Below are positions 8,122 to 16,303 of a DNA stretch of 32,006 nt, piece after piece. The stretch's first letter is position 1. The number at the start of each line of letters is the position of its first letter. The stretch is from the IMG/VR virus record IMGVR_UViG_3300020182_000119, positions 1 through 32,006 of that record; one strand, 5' to 3'. The translations under genes and the position numbers were made by a program. Source of the stretch: a virus. The notes under the pieces are model-generated. The model worked only from the letters and a program-made list of their open reading frames with translations. It was not told where the DNA came from and did not search any database.

Positions 8122-8523
8122 TTATGCTGTTGCTTCAGTTACTGCTCCGCTGCACTGGATGGAGAAGCTGGCTTCTACCATACCATCGAAAGAACCAGTA
8201 ATAGAGCGTGAAGTTACAATGCCGCCACCAGAGAAATAAGTCTCGCCAGTGCCAGTACCTGTTGGATAAATCTCAAAATCTACCGCAGCGCGTTCGTCAA
8301 GAACAAGTTGCTGTGCGTCAGCCTCATCCCAGTAGCACTCGATAGTTACTGTATTGGTTTTTAGACCTTCTTTGTAAGATCGTGCGGTATCGCCCATTAC
8401 ACTATCCTCAATGGTATCTGCTGAACCATCAAACGTGAAAGAACGAACCTCACCCACAACGGCCACAGAGCCGCCAGATGCCGCGATTTTTACTACACCA
8501 GATGCGCCTGTTTTAGTCGCCAT
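8122..8523 (-). CDS. Major tail (tube) protein
   Basis: 133 residues, starting MATKTGASGVVKIAASGGSV, with EVRSFTFDGSADTIEDSVMGD, VTIECYWDEADAQQLVLDE and a closing strand GMVEASFSIQCSG. This is the standard layout of small phage tail-tube proteins of the TP901-1/lambda gpV fold class: an N-terminal strand, an acidic loop, then paired strands. Its place between a tail-terminator-like gene and the chaperone G/G-T supports the call. Its own ribosome site is AGAGGTAATT. It should polymerise around the tape measure into the tube. Confidence 0.85.
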   Translation of the reverse strand: MATKTGASGVVKIAASGGSVAVVGEVRSFTFDGSADTIEDSVMGDTARSYKEGLKTNTVTIECYWDEADAQQLVLDERAAVDFEIYPTGTGTGETYFSGGGIVTSRSITGSFDGMVEASFSIQCSGAVTEATA

Positions 8524-8544
8524 GATAATTACCTCTAATTAAAG

Positions 8545-8979
8545 TTAAGTTGTGCCGCGAGTGTACTGATACAGAACGCGGATTGTCATAATGACCCCAC
8601 CAACGGGATCAATAGAACCTTCGTCGATCTCGACTCTAGTGATCTGCGTATCTAGTGCATAACCACCACGCAAACGATCAACGTCAAGACCCTCTTCGAT
8701 TGCTTCGATAATGTTGTTTCGGGCCGAATCAATAACAGACCCCTTAACGTAGCAAATAAATTCGTAGTTGATAGTAGCCATACGCTGAGTGATTGACCCA
8801 CCTATGCTGCTATCTTCTCTATCCTCATCTGCACTTCGAACAAGGATAGCAGGAAACTGTGCGCTTGATAACTTAGTGAAATCAAACGGCTCTCTCGTTA
8901 CATACTTAATATCTACTGGCGTTTTAACCGCCTGTAAAGTAGCTACTAAGTTGTTTGCAATGTTCTCTCTTACACTCAT
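8545..8979 (-). CDS. Tail terminator/tail completion protein
   Basis: 144 residues, starting MSVRENIANNLVATLQAVKT and containing KYVTREPFDFTKLSSAQFPAILVR and INYEFICYVKG. An N-terminal helix, a substrate-like loop and then strands are typical of the tail terminator family (gpU-like) and of DUF-type tail completion proteins. The start overlaps the upstream stop by 4 bases. It lies between a head-tail joining protein and the tube protein, as expected. It probably caps the tail end that joins the head. Confidence 0.75.
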   Translation of the reverse strand: MSVRENIANNLVATLQAVKTPVDIKYVTREPFDFTKLSSAQFPAILVRSADEDREDSSIGGSITQRMATINYEFICYVKGSVIDSARNNIIEAIEEGLDVDRLRGGYALDTQITRVEIDEGSIDPVGGVIMTIRVLYQYTRGTT

Positions 8980-9398
8980 TTCAACGCCCTAAAGAATACT
9001 TCGCCTAGTTGCTTTTCTTCTCTGCCGCTAAACCCAAAAAACGGCCTAGTCTTATTATTCATTGCCGCCTTCTTTGACTCGGTAGCTCTAGTAAAGAATA
9101 TCTCAGCCTGCCTACTGCTTGCCCTTGAGGTCATTGAGCTTAACATCTGACCTGTAAACTGTAGGTCTGGATTAGTGCTTCTGCCTCTACTAGCCCTAAA
9201 TGCTGCATAGATTGGCGTGTACTTCTTAAACTTGCCGCCCTTAAAGCCAACACCTTTACTGGTACGGGCTTCAATAATATTAATACCAACCTGAGCAGTA
9301 ACCGATAGCGCCCTTTTGACACTAGCTGATAGCTCTTTGCCCTTTTTGCCAATACGCTTTGCAACAGCCTTGGCATTGGTATCAATCTTTACATCCAT
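8976..9398 (-). CDS. Head-tail joining/neck protein (HK97 gp10-like)
   Basis: 140 residues and strongly basic. The N-terminal helical part (AVAKRIGKKGKELSASVKRA) is followed by INIIEARTSKGVGFKGGKFK, YTPIYAAFRASRGRSTNP and LQFTGQMLSSMTSR. The last segment is a hallmark of gp10/gpG-type virion morphogenesis proteins. It ends with GFSGREEKQLGEVFFRALK. It shares one base with the upstream connector stop. It probably lines the neck between connector and tail terminator. Confidence 0.75.
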   Translation of the reverse strand: MDVKIDTNAKAVAKRIGKKGKELSASVKRALSVTAQVGINIIEARTSKGVGFKGGKFKKYTPIYAAFRASRGRSTNPDLQFTGQMLSSMTSRASSRQAEIFFTRATESKKAAMNNKTRPFFGFSGREEKQLGEVFFRALK

Positions 9399-9808
9399 TA
9401 TCTATCTAACCGCTGCCCGACAGGTTGCTTCTCATCATAATCAACTGTGCCGTCACCATCTTCATCATAGTCAACGCCATCAGCTAATACAGATTCTAGC
9501 TCTTCACCGTATCGCGCCTTGTAGAAGTCAATCATGTTTCCGAATCGATCGCCCTCTGTCCAGTTAGTCAACTGGGGTAGAGCATAACGCCATAGGACTA
9601 GGTAAGCACTAGCCATCGTAAACTGTGTTGCTGTGAGCTTAGTATTGTCCATCTCACCCGCTATGTTCTTTCTGGGCCACCACTTGATCCGCAGTTCACG
9701 CTGAATATCTGCCTGCGCTTTCGGGTGTTCCAATACAAAAGACTCGATACCTAGATCGAGAATATCGGGAATCAGTTTTAATAAATCTGCGTCGCTTGAA
9801 TAAGCCAT
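9398..9808 (-). CDS. Head-tail connector (adaptor) protein with EF-hand-like loop
   Basis: 136 residues using ATG 9808, chosen because it forms a TAATG junction with the upstream stop (a GTG two codons earlier is possible). The body is helical (LLKLIPDILDLGIESFVLEH, QFTMASAYLVLWRYALPQLT), as in head-tail adaptors that bind the portal. Near the C-terminus, residues 115-126 read DEDGDGTVDYDE, which exactly fits the 12-residue EF-hand calcium loop (acidic at 1, 3, 5, 9 and 12, Gly at 6). Calcium binding by a connector would be unusual and is inference. Position between capsid and neck genes supports the adaptor role. Confidence 0.72.
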   Translation of the reverse strand: MAYSSDADLLKLIPDILDLGIESFVLEHPKAQADIQRELRIKWWPRKNIAGEMDNTKLTATQFTMASAYLVLWRYALPQLTNWTEGDRFGNMIDFYKARYGEELESVLADGVDYDEDGDGTVDYDEKQPVGQRLDR

Positions 9809-10095
9809 TACCACTTCACCTTATCTGCCCAGTATGCCGCTGAAGCTGTTTTATCTTTGCGGCCTCTTGCTATGTCTTTAGCAAACCGAGCTTTAAACGA
9901 TCTGCGTTTAGCTTTGTCTGCTTCTGATTCGTTCTTGCGGGGTGGCTTGTTGTCTGCACCCTTCTGACCGAACCTGATTAGCTTTATCTTGTCGCCTTCT
10001 TTAGCTAATACAGCGTGACTCTTGCTGTCATGCTTGGGGGTGCGCTTGGGCTTGTTGTAGCCCTCGAACCTTTCACCGCGATAAGTTATAGCCAT
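9808..10095 (-). CDS. Small basic virion-cluster protein (DUF6321-like)
   Basis: 95 residues, highly basic. It contains KRTPKHDSKSHAVLAKEGDK and KLIRFGQKGADNKPPRKN and ends with AAYWADKVKW. This pattern (conserved His-Asp, then an IRFG motif, then a C-terminal aromatic YWADK) matches small proteins that phages carry near capsid genes, which I associate with DUF6321. Function is unknown; strong positive charge suggests nucleic-acid contact. It follows the capsid gene after a stable hairpin, which may adjust expression between them. Confidence 0.6.
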   Translation of the reverse strand: MAITYRGERFEGYNKPKRTPKHDSKSHAVLAKEGDKIKLIRFGQKGADNKPPRKNESEADKAKRRSFKARFAKDIARGRKDKTASAAYWADKVKW

Positions 10096-10112
10096 ATAAA
10101 CCTCGTAAGAAA

Positions 10113-10132
10113 GCCCCCTCCGAAGAAGGGGC
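10113..10132 (-). terminator. UUCG-capped hairpin after the capsid gene
   Basis: Minus strand GCCCCTTC-TTCG-GAGGGGGC: an 8-pair stem (one G-U) capped by the very stable C(UUCG)G tetraloop, then TTTCTTACG, a weak U-tract. It lies 8 bases past the capsid stop and 18 bases before the next start. It may be a leaky terminator or an mRNA-stabilising 3' end giving the capsid more mRNA than the genes downstream. Confidence 0.7.
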
Positions 10133-10140
10133 AGTCAGTC

Positions 10141-10974
10141 TTACAGTGCAGCGTCAGACAGAATCTCAACACCGAATGCATCGTCAAGCTCGGCAACACC
10201 ATATACAGCAGTGGCGTTAAGCTCAAAGGCACGCAGAGACTCATCACGCTGAGGCGCAATGTTGAAGTCACGCTTCATAGCGATCATCAGAGCTTCAGGA
10301 GCAAATACAGCGCCTTTAGCGTCGTCATTACCGTCGATAGCTACGTTAGATGACTCGTATACGTTGATGCCAGCGATAGTACCAACATAACCGTTGCGCA
10401 TTGCTTCGTTCTGCAAGTCGCCACCATTGGGGTTAGCAAAGGTGTTGGTCAGGTTAGCTTTCAGCTGGTAAGCCTGATAAGGGTGTACAACAGCGTTGAT
10501 CACGCCAGTTACCTTGTTGGCACGCAGAGTAGCAGCAGCCTTGAACAGATCAGCTACAGTAATCTCAGCACCAGCAGTACCGATAGAACCAGAGAAGCCG
10601 TCAAACAGGGCAATCAGGTCGGTATCAATCTTAGTGGCAATAGCGTTACCAAGAACAGTACCCAGCTCAACAGCAGGGTTGCCGTCACCGTAGGTAGCCA
10701 TGTCAGTCAGCAGAACCTGTGCGCCTACTTCACCAACAGTTACAGAAACTGAGCTAGTAGATACAGTGGTGCTGGTCATGTCAGTGCCTTCGGTCAAGTC
10801 GGCAGCAGCGATTGCTGGGTACTTAGGAACCTGAATGGTCTTACCAGCTTGGGCTTGGATGTTGTACTGAGTAACCAGACCCATCATTAGTGATTGCTCT
10901 TCGGCAGTGAAACGAGCCTGAGCGACGATATTGACGAACAGGTCGTCGAGAGTTGTTGAAGTTGTTGCAGCCAT
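10141..10974 (-). CDS. Major capsid protein (HK97 fold)
   Basis: 277 residues. It begins MAATTSTTLDDLFVNIVAQA and contains AGKTIQVPKYPAIAAADLTE, VGAQVLLTDMATYG and VINAVVHPYQAYQLKANLTN. The middle/end region YVGTIAGINVYESSNVAIDG and ALMIAMKRDFNI is the typical A-domain and C-terminal ending of HK97-fold capsid proteins of this size. It has a good ribosome site (AGAGG) and directly follows the scaffold. A UUCG hairpin follows its stop. No protease was found, so assembly probably uses the separate scaffold without cleavage. Confidence 0.88.
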   Translation of the reverse strand: MAATTSTTLDDLFVNIVAQARFTAEEQSLMMGLVTQYNIQAQAGKTIQVPKYPAIAAADLTEGTDMTSTTVSTSSVSVTVGEVGAQVLLTDMATYGDGNPAVELGTVLGNAIATKIDTDLIALFDGFSGSIGTAGAEITVADLFKAAATLRANKVTGVINAVVHPYQAYQLKANLTNTFANPNGGDLQNEAMRNGYVGTIAGINVYESSNVAIDGNDDAKGAVFAPEALMIAMKRDFNIAPQRDESLRAFELNATAVYGVAELDDAFGVEILSDAAL

Positions 10975-11013
10975 GATAATGCCTCTAAATAAAATTAAGT
11001 TGTGGTTTGGTGG

Positions 11014-11673
11014 TTACTTTCGTTTCATAGCAGCAAATGCTTCTTTGCCGCCATCGCTCCAGTTAGCAACCATATCTGCCACAGATTGAGGCTTCTGTGT
11101 CGAGCCACCAGCGTTACCCATCGAGCCAGTGCCGCCTTGGGAGGCTTTGACCATGTGTGGGTTTACTGTCAAGAACTCTGCTACCATCTCATTAACTGAT
11201 AACAGATCACCGCTGTCATTGTAACGCGGAGTACCGTTATCGTCTAGCACCTCTACATTGCCGTCATCTGACAGGCGTGTATTGGTTTTGAGTAGCTGAG
11301 ACACTTGAGTTGGGTTTACAGCGTTATTGTTGGAAGCCGCGCCAAGAATCGCTCCATCTACTAGCGTCTGTTGCAGCTTGCTTTTATAACTCTGTATCTC
11401 CATGTCTTTCTTTTCGACCGTTTGCTTCAGGACTTTATCGAACTCCCCGCGCTCTTTCTGTCGCTCTAGCTCTGCGGCTTCTTTTTTTGCCAGCAGGTCT
11501 TTAGCTTCATCAAGGTCTACGCCTGACAGTCTTTTATCGAACTTGCGTTGCTCTCTGGCAACACGATCCGCAACAATGCGGTCTAGTTCTTCCTGAGTAA
11601 AGGTCTTGCTTTCCTGAGTTTCTACTGCCGCAGTTTCAGTCTCTGCTTGGTTTTCCATGATTTCATCGCTCAT
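11014..11673 (-). CDS. Head scaffolding protein
   Basis: 219 residues. The acidic N-terminus (MSDEIMENQAETETAAVETQ) is followed by a long charged coiled coil, roughly residues 27-110 (FTQEELDRIVADRVAREQRK, LLAKKEAAELERQKERGEFD). Then come a polar linker and the C-terminal basic helix ADMVANWSDGGKEAFAAMKRK. This is the typical form of phage scaffolds, whose C-terminal basic helix binds the capsid protein. It lies just upstream of the capsid gene. I see no protease motif. Confidence 0.85.
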   Translation of the reverse strand: MSDEIMENQAETETAAVETQESKTFTQEELDRIVADRVAREQRKFDKRLSGVDLDEAKDLLAKKEAAELERQKERGEFDKVLKQTVEKKDMEIQSYKSKLQQTLVDGAILGAASNNNAVNPTQVSQLLKTNTRLSDDGNVEVLDDNGTPRYNDSGDLLSVNEMVAEFLTVNPHMVKASQGGTGSMGNAGGSTQKPQSVADMVANWSDGGKEAFAAMKRK

Positions 11674-11722
11674 GTAACGTGCCTCTTAAAGAGTATTGGT
11701 GAATCGTTAGTCTAGCATAAAT

Positions 11723-11797
11723 TTACGTTTTGGTTTTTTTCTTCTTTTTCTTAGGTCGTCCTACTTTGCTACCGTATGTACCTTTACCTGCTGGCAT
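11723..11797 (-). CDS. Lysine-rich 24-residue protein
   Basis: A short ORF of 24 codons plus stop: MPAGKGTYGSKVGRPKKKKK, then KTKT. Its ATG shares a base with the stop of the MuF-like gene (TTATAATG), with an upstream GAGG. I know similar Gly/Lys-rich peptides with a GTYGSKVGRP core as small genes in the portal/capsid regions of other phages. Function unknown; the extreme positive charge suggests binding to nucleic acid or to the acidic scaffold. Confidence 0.6.
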   Translation of the reverse strand: MPAGKGTYGSKVGRPKKKKKKTKT

Positions 11798-12552
11798 TAT
11801 AATTCCTCTTCAAATACTGGTCTAAATTGATGTCCGCAGTTATAACCACCGCGAACGATGAAAGGGTCACCAGCGGCTTTACCAGCCCAACTGCCTGACC
11901 ACAAATCTTGAATTTCTTCATCAGTAAATGTTTCGCCTTCATGCTCTCGACAAAAAGGTCTAGACGTTGCGATTATACGCCCAACATACTTCCACTTAGT
12001 TGCGCCAGATTCTTTACCTATTGCAGTGTTAACCGATGCATCGAACTGCATAAGGCTGTCATGTACCTGTTGTTTTGCATATTGAGAAAGCCTGCCGCCT
12101 GCTACCTCTTTTATCACCTGAACACTTGCAGCAAAACTAGCGCCTGTTAGCGTGTTCCTGTATACCTCTCGGCTAATAGCGTCAAGATACTCTGCGCCTA
12201 TATCTTGGAAACCTTGAAACTGCAATGACTGCAACTGGCTAATTATGCGTGGATCAAGTTGCGTAAAGGTGCCGTATGTTCCCAGCATTTCATAGGTGCT
12301 GGCAGCAACAGCCGTATACTCTCTGATTATTCTGTCTACCTCAGCCAGATACTCTTCCTCAACTATCTGGCGTATCTCAGCCCTTGCTTGAATAGCCCAC
12401 TCTAAGTCGAATAGGTTTCCATCCTGCAAAGGTGCGGTAGCAAGCAAATCAGCAATGCGTTGCTCTAGCGTTACCAGTGCTGCGGCCAACTGCCTTTGAT
12501 GAGCATCAGCTATCTGGTTGAGTTCTTCAACGTGATCAACGTCTGCTGGCAT
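11797..12552 (-). CDS. MuF-like minor head protein (SPP1 gp7 type)
   Basis: 251 residues. The N-terminal ~150 residues are helical (LVTLEQRIADLLATAPLQDG, AEIRQIVEEEYLAEVDRIIR). The C-terminal domain carries the family signature: TSRPFCREHEGETFTDEEI, LWSGSWAGK and FIVRGGYNCGHQFRPVF. The conserved Cys/His/Glu positions are typical of Mu gpF-like domains. In this family a few copies sit near the portal and may be ejected. The start shares one base with the portal stop. The domain appears without a fused toxin. Confidence 0.83.
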   Translation of the reverse strand: MPADVDHVEELNQIADAHQRQLAAALVTLEQRIADLLATAPLQDGNLFDLEWAIQARAEIRQIVEEEYLAEVDRIIREYTAVAASTYEMLGTYGTFTQLDPRIISQLQSLQFQGFQDIGAEYLDAISREVYRNTLTGASFAASVQVIKEVAGGRLSQYAKQQVHDSLMQFDASVNTAIGKESGATKWKYVGRIIATSRPFCREHEGETFTDEEIQDLWSGSWAGKAAGDPFIVRGGYNCGHQFRPVFEEEL

Positions 12553-13946
12553 TAGATTTCTTCAGGAACCTGCTCAGTAAACTGGCCTAGTACCTGAGTG
12601 CCAGATTCAATCTCTGCATGGGCTTTAGCTAACTGTTCGTCATCGAGGATTAGGTCACTGATCTTTTTGTCTATCTCCATAGCAAGGGTCGCAGACTTAA
12701 CGCCTGTGGCTCTCATCTGCTGTAGGAACATTAACTCTTTATCGTAGTCGCGCAGGTCGAACGCGTCTGGATAGAAAACCTCCACATCGGGGGTGACATC
12801 CTGCCAATCACAGAACAACAACCAGAGCTGCTCTTCAGCTAACTCTAGAAGGTCTGCTTTCTCTGATAGCTTGGCATTAAGCATCTGGAACTCTGTCTGC
12901 ATAGCAACGCCACTCATCGTCATGGCTTCTGTGCCGCGTACTGCACCCATGTGACTCATGCGGTTTATAGACTGAATCTTATCTTCTATAGATGCGCGTA
13001 CAGCGTCTAGGTTCTGACCGCTAGGTTGCAGCTGGTAAGGCTTTAACTGTGCATCCATATCGTCAGGCAGGTTGATAATAGAGCCAGCACCAGCACTCGC
13101 GTCTGTGCCAAACGACTTGACCAGAGTTGGGTGGTTGCTTATTCGTATCAATTGCTCGATCTCTGATAGCTCTTGATAGATAGCTCGCTGCATGTAAGCA
13201 GCATCAGATATGTCGCTCAGTCCTATACCTCTAGTAACTGACCGTTGAGCAGGTAGGAACACCGCAGGAATGCGGCCAAGTACGTTGTCGTCTACTTCTA
13301 CCATCTTATCTAGGTCATTGACTGAGTGCCACTGCTCTACGCGGTCTTTGTACCAGACGCGGTAATAGGTCTCTGTAGTGGTCTCGTCAACACGGATAAC
13401 GCTCTCTCTTACCTTCAGGTAATCAAGCTCAAAGCGACCGCTTGCGGTGCGAACGTAGTTCCAGTCTAAAACGTTTTCAGGCGTAAACATCGTTACATAC
13501 GGTCGGATGTCTTGGGCTAACTCTTCTGCCTTAGTACCAGCATTAGACTTTGGCTTATCCATCATCAGCCATACATGACCATAGACACTAGACCAAATCT
13601 GAGCTTCACGCATAAAAGCATTAAAGCTGCGGCCATCGAGATCACAATCATCTAGGAAAGGCTCAAGGGCTACGTTATTAGCTGCACTGTTGTATGCCCT
13701 CGTAGGCGGTACACGCCAAAGGAAGCTGCTGTAGATGTGGACTATGTTTTTACAGTGATTATCTAGGGGTGTCAGATCAAGTCTGCGGTCGTAGTCATCA
13801 CTGGTTTCGGATATGTAGCGCGTCAGGTATGCGCCATTGAAGTAATCTTCTCCACCCATGTAGCTGCGAACATAAAACTCCCAGCGGCTTTCGTACTTAT
13901 CATAATCAGGGTGCGTTGTATCTGCGTTCAATCTCATCAAGTCCAC
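12552..13946 (-). CDS. Portal protein
   Basis: 464 residues. The N-terminal half carries YLTRYISETSDDYDRRLDLT, LDNHCKNIVHIYSSFLWRVP and FMREAQIWSSVYGHVWLMMD. The centre has PYVTMFTPENVLDWNYVRTA and YYRVWYKDRVEQWHS, and the following part has GIGLSDISDAAYMQRAIYQE and MSHMGAVRGTEAMTMSGVAM. This layout and length fit SPP1 gp6/DUF4055-like portals, the 12-mer ring at the capsid vertex through which DNA is packaged. It overlaps the terminase large subunit by 10 bases and precedes the MuF-like gene, the standard order. Confidence 0.87.
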   Translation of the reverse strand: MDLMRLNADTTHPDYDKYESRWEFYVRSYMGGEDYFNGAYLTRYISETSDDYDRRLDLTPLDNHCKNIVHIYSSFLWRVPPTRAYNSAANNVALEPFLDDCDLDGRSFNAFMREAQIWSSVYGHVWLMMDKPKSNAGTKAEELAQDIRPYVTMFTPENVLDWNYVRTASGRFELDYLKVRESVIRVDETTTETYYRVWYKDRVEQWHSVNDLDKMVEVDDNVLGRIPAVFLPAQRSVTRGIGLSDISDAAYMQRAIYQELSEIEQLIRISNHPTLVKSFGTDASAGAGSIINLPDDMDAQLKPYQLQPSGQNLDAVRASIEDKIQSINRMSHMGAVRGTEAMTMSGVAMQTEFQMLNAKLSEKADLLELAEEQLWLLFCDWQDVTPDVEVFYPDAFDLRDYDKELMFLQQMRATGVKSATLAMEIDKKISDLILDDEQLAKAHAEIESGTQVLGQFTEQVPEEI

Positions 13947-15148
13947 CTTTGTGGTTGTGGCGTAGCGTATTCTGTGCGAACTGGGAACAGGTGTTCGACC
14001 AAGTAGCCTAAGGCATCGTTCATGTGATCATAGCCGTCGTCTTTATTTGGAACGCTTGTTCCTTCTTTGTATGTCTGTCGCTCCAAGCTCTTAATGGTCT
14101 GCTTGCATTTTGGGCTGACAAACAAATGCCGTCCACCATCACTCGACAGTAAACGACTATTCACAGCGTTGATACGATCCCTGACCAATGCGTGTGAGTT
14201 CTTCGCCTTAACGCTGAATCCTGCGTTTTGTAAGATCGACAAATCTGTGCGACCACCAGCAGAAGTTTTCCGCTGTCTTGATGCTGGGTCTGGATAGACA
14301 ATTATATTGCGCCTAGGGTAGCGGCTTATTATCTCCGCAACCATTTCATCAGTGTTAGACCCGTACATGACTATCTCGTCAACGGCAATCAGCGTCCCGC
14401 CTTTACGAATACAGATAACGGCAGACATGGGGTCTAAGTTGAAGTCCATCCCAATGTGGAGTGTACCACTATCGTCATCAATCGCCAATACAGAGTCTTC
14501 ACGGTTAAAGCCGTAATAGATCAGGCCAGCATAGGTTACGAATGCAGCCTCATACTCTTGCTTGAATGTTCTTTCGTCTAGGTCTTGTCTGGCTGCTTCG
14601 ATCTCTGCCTGCGGTACGTTGCCACCCTCAAGGGTTGTATATTGAAATGACTCCCAGTCATCAGAGTTATGCCCCTGCGCCCATAGATCATAGAAGTGGT
14701 TTCTCCCTTTAGGCGTACCGATAAACATAGCACCCCCTTGCCGATCAGATAAGCTAGGGCGAATTACCTCATACCAAGCCTCTGGGCGCATATCTGCAAA
14801 CTCGTCAAGGACAACAAAGTCTAAAGCTCGTCCGCGCAGGTTGTTTGGCTTTTCGGCTCCTTTGAGGCTGATAACAGAGCCATTGATTAGCCTAAGTGTT
14901 AGGGAGCTTTCGTTAGTCTTCGATATATACTCATGAGGAATAGAATGAATAAGCATCTGCCAAGCAATCTCTTTGGCAGAACCGTAGGTGGGAGCAACAT
15001 ACCATACATTCTTATTCTTGCCTGACACTGCTGCTTTTAGCAGAGAACCTGTAGATAGAAAGGTCTTGCCGAAGCGCCTTCCTGCTACAACAGAAACAAA
15101 TCTGGCCTCAGATAAAAATATTTCAGTCTGAGGTTTGGTTAATTGCAT
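13937..15148 (-). CDS. terL: Terminase large subunit
   Basis: 403 residues, an ATP-driven DNA packaging motor and nuclease. Visible motifs: Walker A AGRRFGKT (residues 22-29), Walker B VVLDE (~112-116), and the coupling motif FIGTPKG (~145). The C-terminal RNase H-like nuclease shows IGMDFNLDP (~230) and the distal acid pair KDDGYDHMNDALGYLVEH (~370-387). Length and motif order fit a complete Terminase_3/6-type protein. It overlaps the small subunit by 26 bases and the portal by 10. The window gives no cos or pac site that I can recognise. Confidence 0.93.
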   Translation of the reverse strand: MQLTKPQTEIFLSEARFVSVVAGRRFGKTFLSTGSLLKAAVSGKNKNVWYVAPTYGSAKEIAWQMLIHSIPHEYISKTNESSLTLRLINGSVISLKGAEKPNNLRGRALDFVVLDEFADMRPEAWYEVIRPSLSDRQGGAMFIGTPKGRNHFYDLWAQGHNSDDWESFQYTTLEGGNVPQAEIEAARQDLDERTFKQEYEAAFVTYAGLIYYGFNREDSVLAIDDDSGTLHIGMDFNLDPMSAVICIRKGGTLIAVDEIVMYGSNTDEMVAEIISRYPRRNIIVYPDPASRQRKTSAGGRTDLSILQNAGFSVKAKNSHALVRDRINAVNSRLLSSDGGRHLFVSPKCKQTIKSLERQTYKEGTSVPNKDDGYDHMNDALGYLVEHLFPVRTEYATPQPQRWT

Positions 15149-15503
15149 TGCTGTCTAGAATAATATTAATTGGCGGTATTTCTTGGACCTCTTGCTCAGA
15201 TTCTTTCCATCCAGCTTGGGTTTTTAGGTAAAAAATATTAGCCGCTACGCTACCTGCTTTCGCTAACTGTACGAGGTTGGTCCCCATGCCCACGATTTGA
15301 TTTACGCGCCCCTTTTTATAAGCCGCAAAAACTTCAGGCTGTCTTTTCTCGATAGCCCTTAAAGTATTCTCAGTAATGCCAAAATAGTCAGCGATCTGTG
15401 ACTTGTTAAGCACGGACGCAAGAGCCTTTAACTCAATTGTTTGCTCTGCAGTAAGCTCTACAACAGGCCGCCCGCCACCATCACCTTGATTGCCTATTTT
15501 CAT
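15123..15503 (-). CDS. terS: Terminase small subunit
   Basis: 126 residues. The N-terminus is Gly-rich, then a helix-turn-helix region (LNKSQIADYFGITENTLRAIEKRQPEVF, residues ~33-60) and the segment AANIFYLKTQAGWKESE (~88-104), typical of TerS proteins of this group. It recognises the packaging site and recruits the large subunit. It starts with an ATGA overlap on the stop of the TET/JBP-like gene (15500-15503), tying the modification and packaging genes together. No HNH or extra domain. Confidence 0.82.
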   Translation of the reverse strand: MKIGNQGDGGGRPVVELTAEQTIELKALASVLNKSQIADYFGITENTLRAIEKRQPEVFAAYKKGRVNQIVGMGTNLVQLAKAGSVAANIFYLKTQAGWKESEQEVQEIPPINIILDSNAINQTSD

Positions 15504-16303
15504 TTTAAAAAACCTGACAATGCATAAAAAACTAAACTGTTACGATACCCGCCGTCATGGGTAGGCTCAATAGGAGTTACTGCGTGAACATTCCTCCAAG
15601 CAGGGTAAAATAATAAACTGTCACTTGGCATTTCAAAACAGGCTTCGTAGTCAGGGACATAAAGGCAGCCGCCATTAGAGTTGTGCCTGTGTGTATATAT
15701 GGCATTCAAGGTTTGCTTTATATTCGCGGTATCTCGGTGAAAAGGCGCTGAAATGTTAAAATTGCTAATACTACTGGTAAACAAGTCGCCAAATTTCCAT
15801 TTATCATCAACAGCTGAGACCGCCTTTAATTGAGCGTTAAGGTGATCAGGCATTAGATCGGCCATTACCGCTGACATTTCTTTTGCCGATACCAGCATAG
15901 CTTTAATGAAAGTTCTGGCGGACTTAACCGCGTGGACGCTGCTTCTGTTAGGGTAAGCCCTTCTCATTAAAGGTTTTGGCGGGATGCTTCCGATAATAGT
16001 GCTGTATTGTACCGTTCCAGCCTTCTTTGCTTCAGCCCTAGTCATTCCGCTCTTAACTTTAGCCATAACGTCAGCTCTTTCTAATAGAGTCTTAGGAACC
16101 CTGTCAGAAAGAAACTCTGCATTAGCTATAGACATCAGGCTCGCAAGTTTCGGGTAATCTTTTTTGACGTCAGATATGTAAACGCCAACTAACTCATCAC
16201 CGTCATACAGGTAGCAAGATTCTTTTACGTTAGGCTCTATGTACTCGCACCTTGATCCTATTTTTCTAGAATGCTCTACTTTCTGCATTTGCAACTTAAT
16301 CAT
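15500..16303 (-). CDS. TET/JBP-like Fe(II)/2-oxoglutarate dioxygenase
   Basis: 267 residues. The C-terminal ~90 residues show the family core: FHRDTANIK (HxD = H189, D191), NGGCLYVPDYEACFEM, DSLLFYPAWRNVHAVTPIEP (distal His H240) and GGYRNSLVFYALSG (2-oxoglutarate Arg R254). H-x-D, H and R occur in the correct order and spacing, so the active site looks intact. Known members (trypanosome JBP, animal TET, phage TET) oxidise 5-methyl groups of thymine or 5-methylcytosine in DNA. The N-terminal ~180 residues are unassigned and may bind DNA. It overlaps the glycosyltransferase by 4 bases and terS by 4. Which base it oxidises cannot be told from sequence. Confidence 0.86.
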   Translation of the reverse strand: MIKLQMQKVEHSRKIGSRCEYIEPNVKESCYLYDGDELVGVYISDVKKDYPKLASLMSIANAEFLSDRVPKTLLERADVMAKVKSGMTRAEAKKAGTVQYSTIIGSIPPKPLMRRAYPNRSSVHAVKSARTFIKAMLVSAKEMSAVMADLMPDHLNAQLKAVSAVDDKWKFGDLFTSSISNFNISAPFHRDTANIKQTLNAIYTHRHNSNGGCLYVPDYEACFEMPSDSLLFYPAWRNVHAVTPIEPTHDGGYRNSLVFYALSGFLK

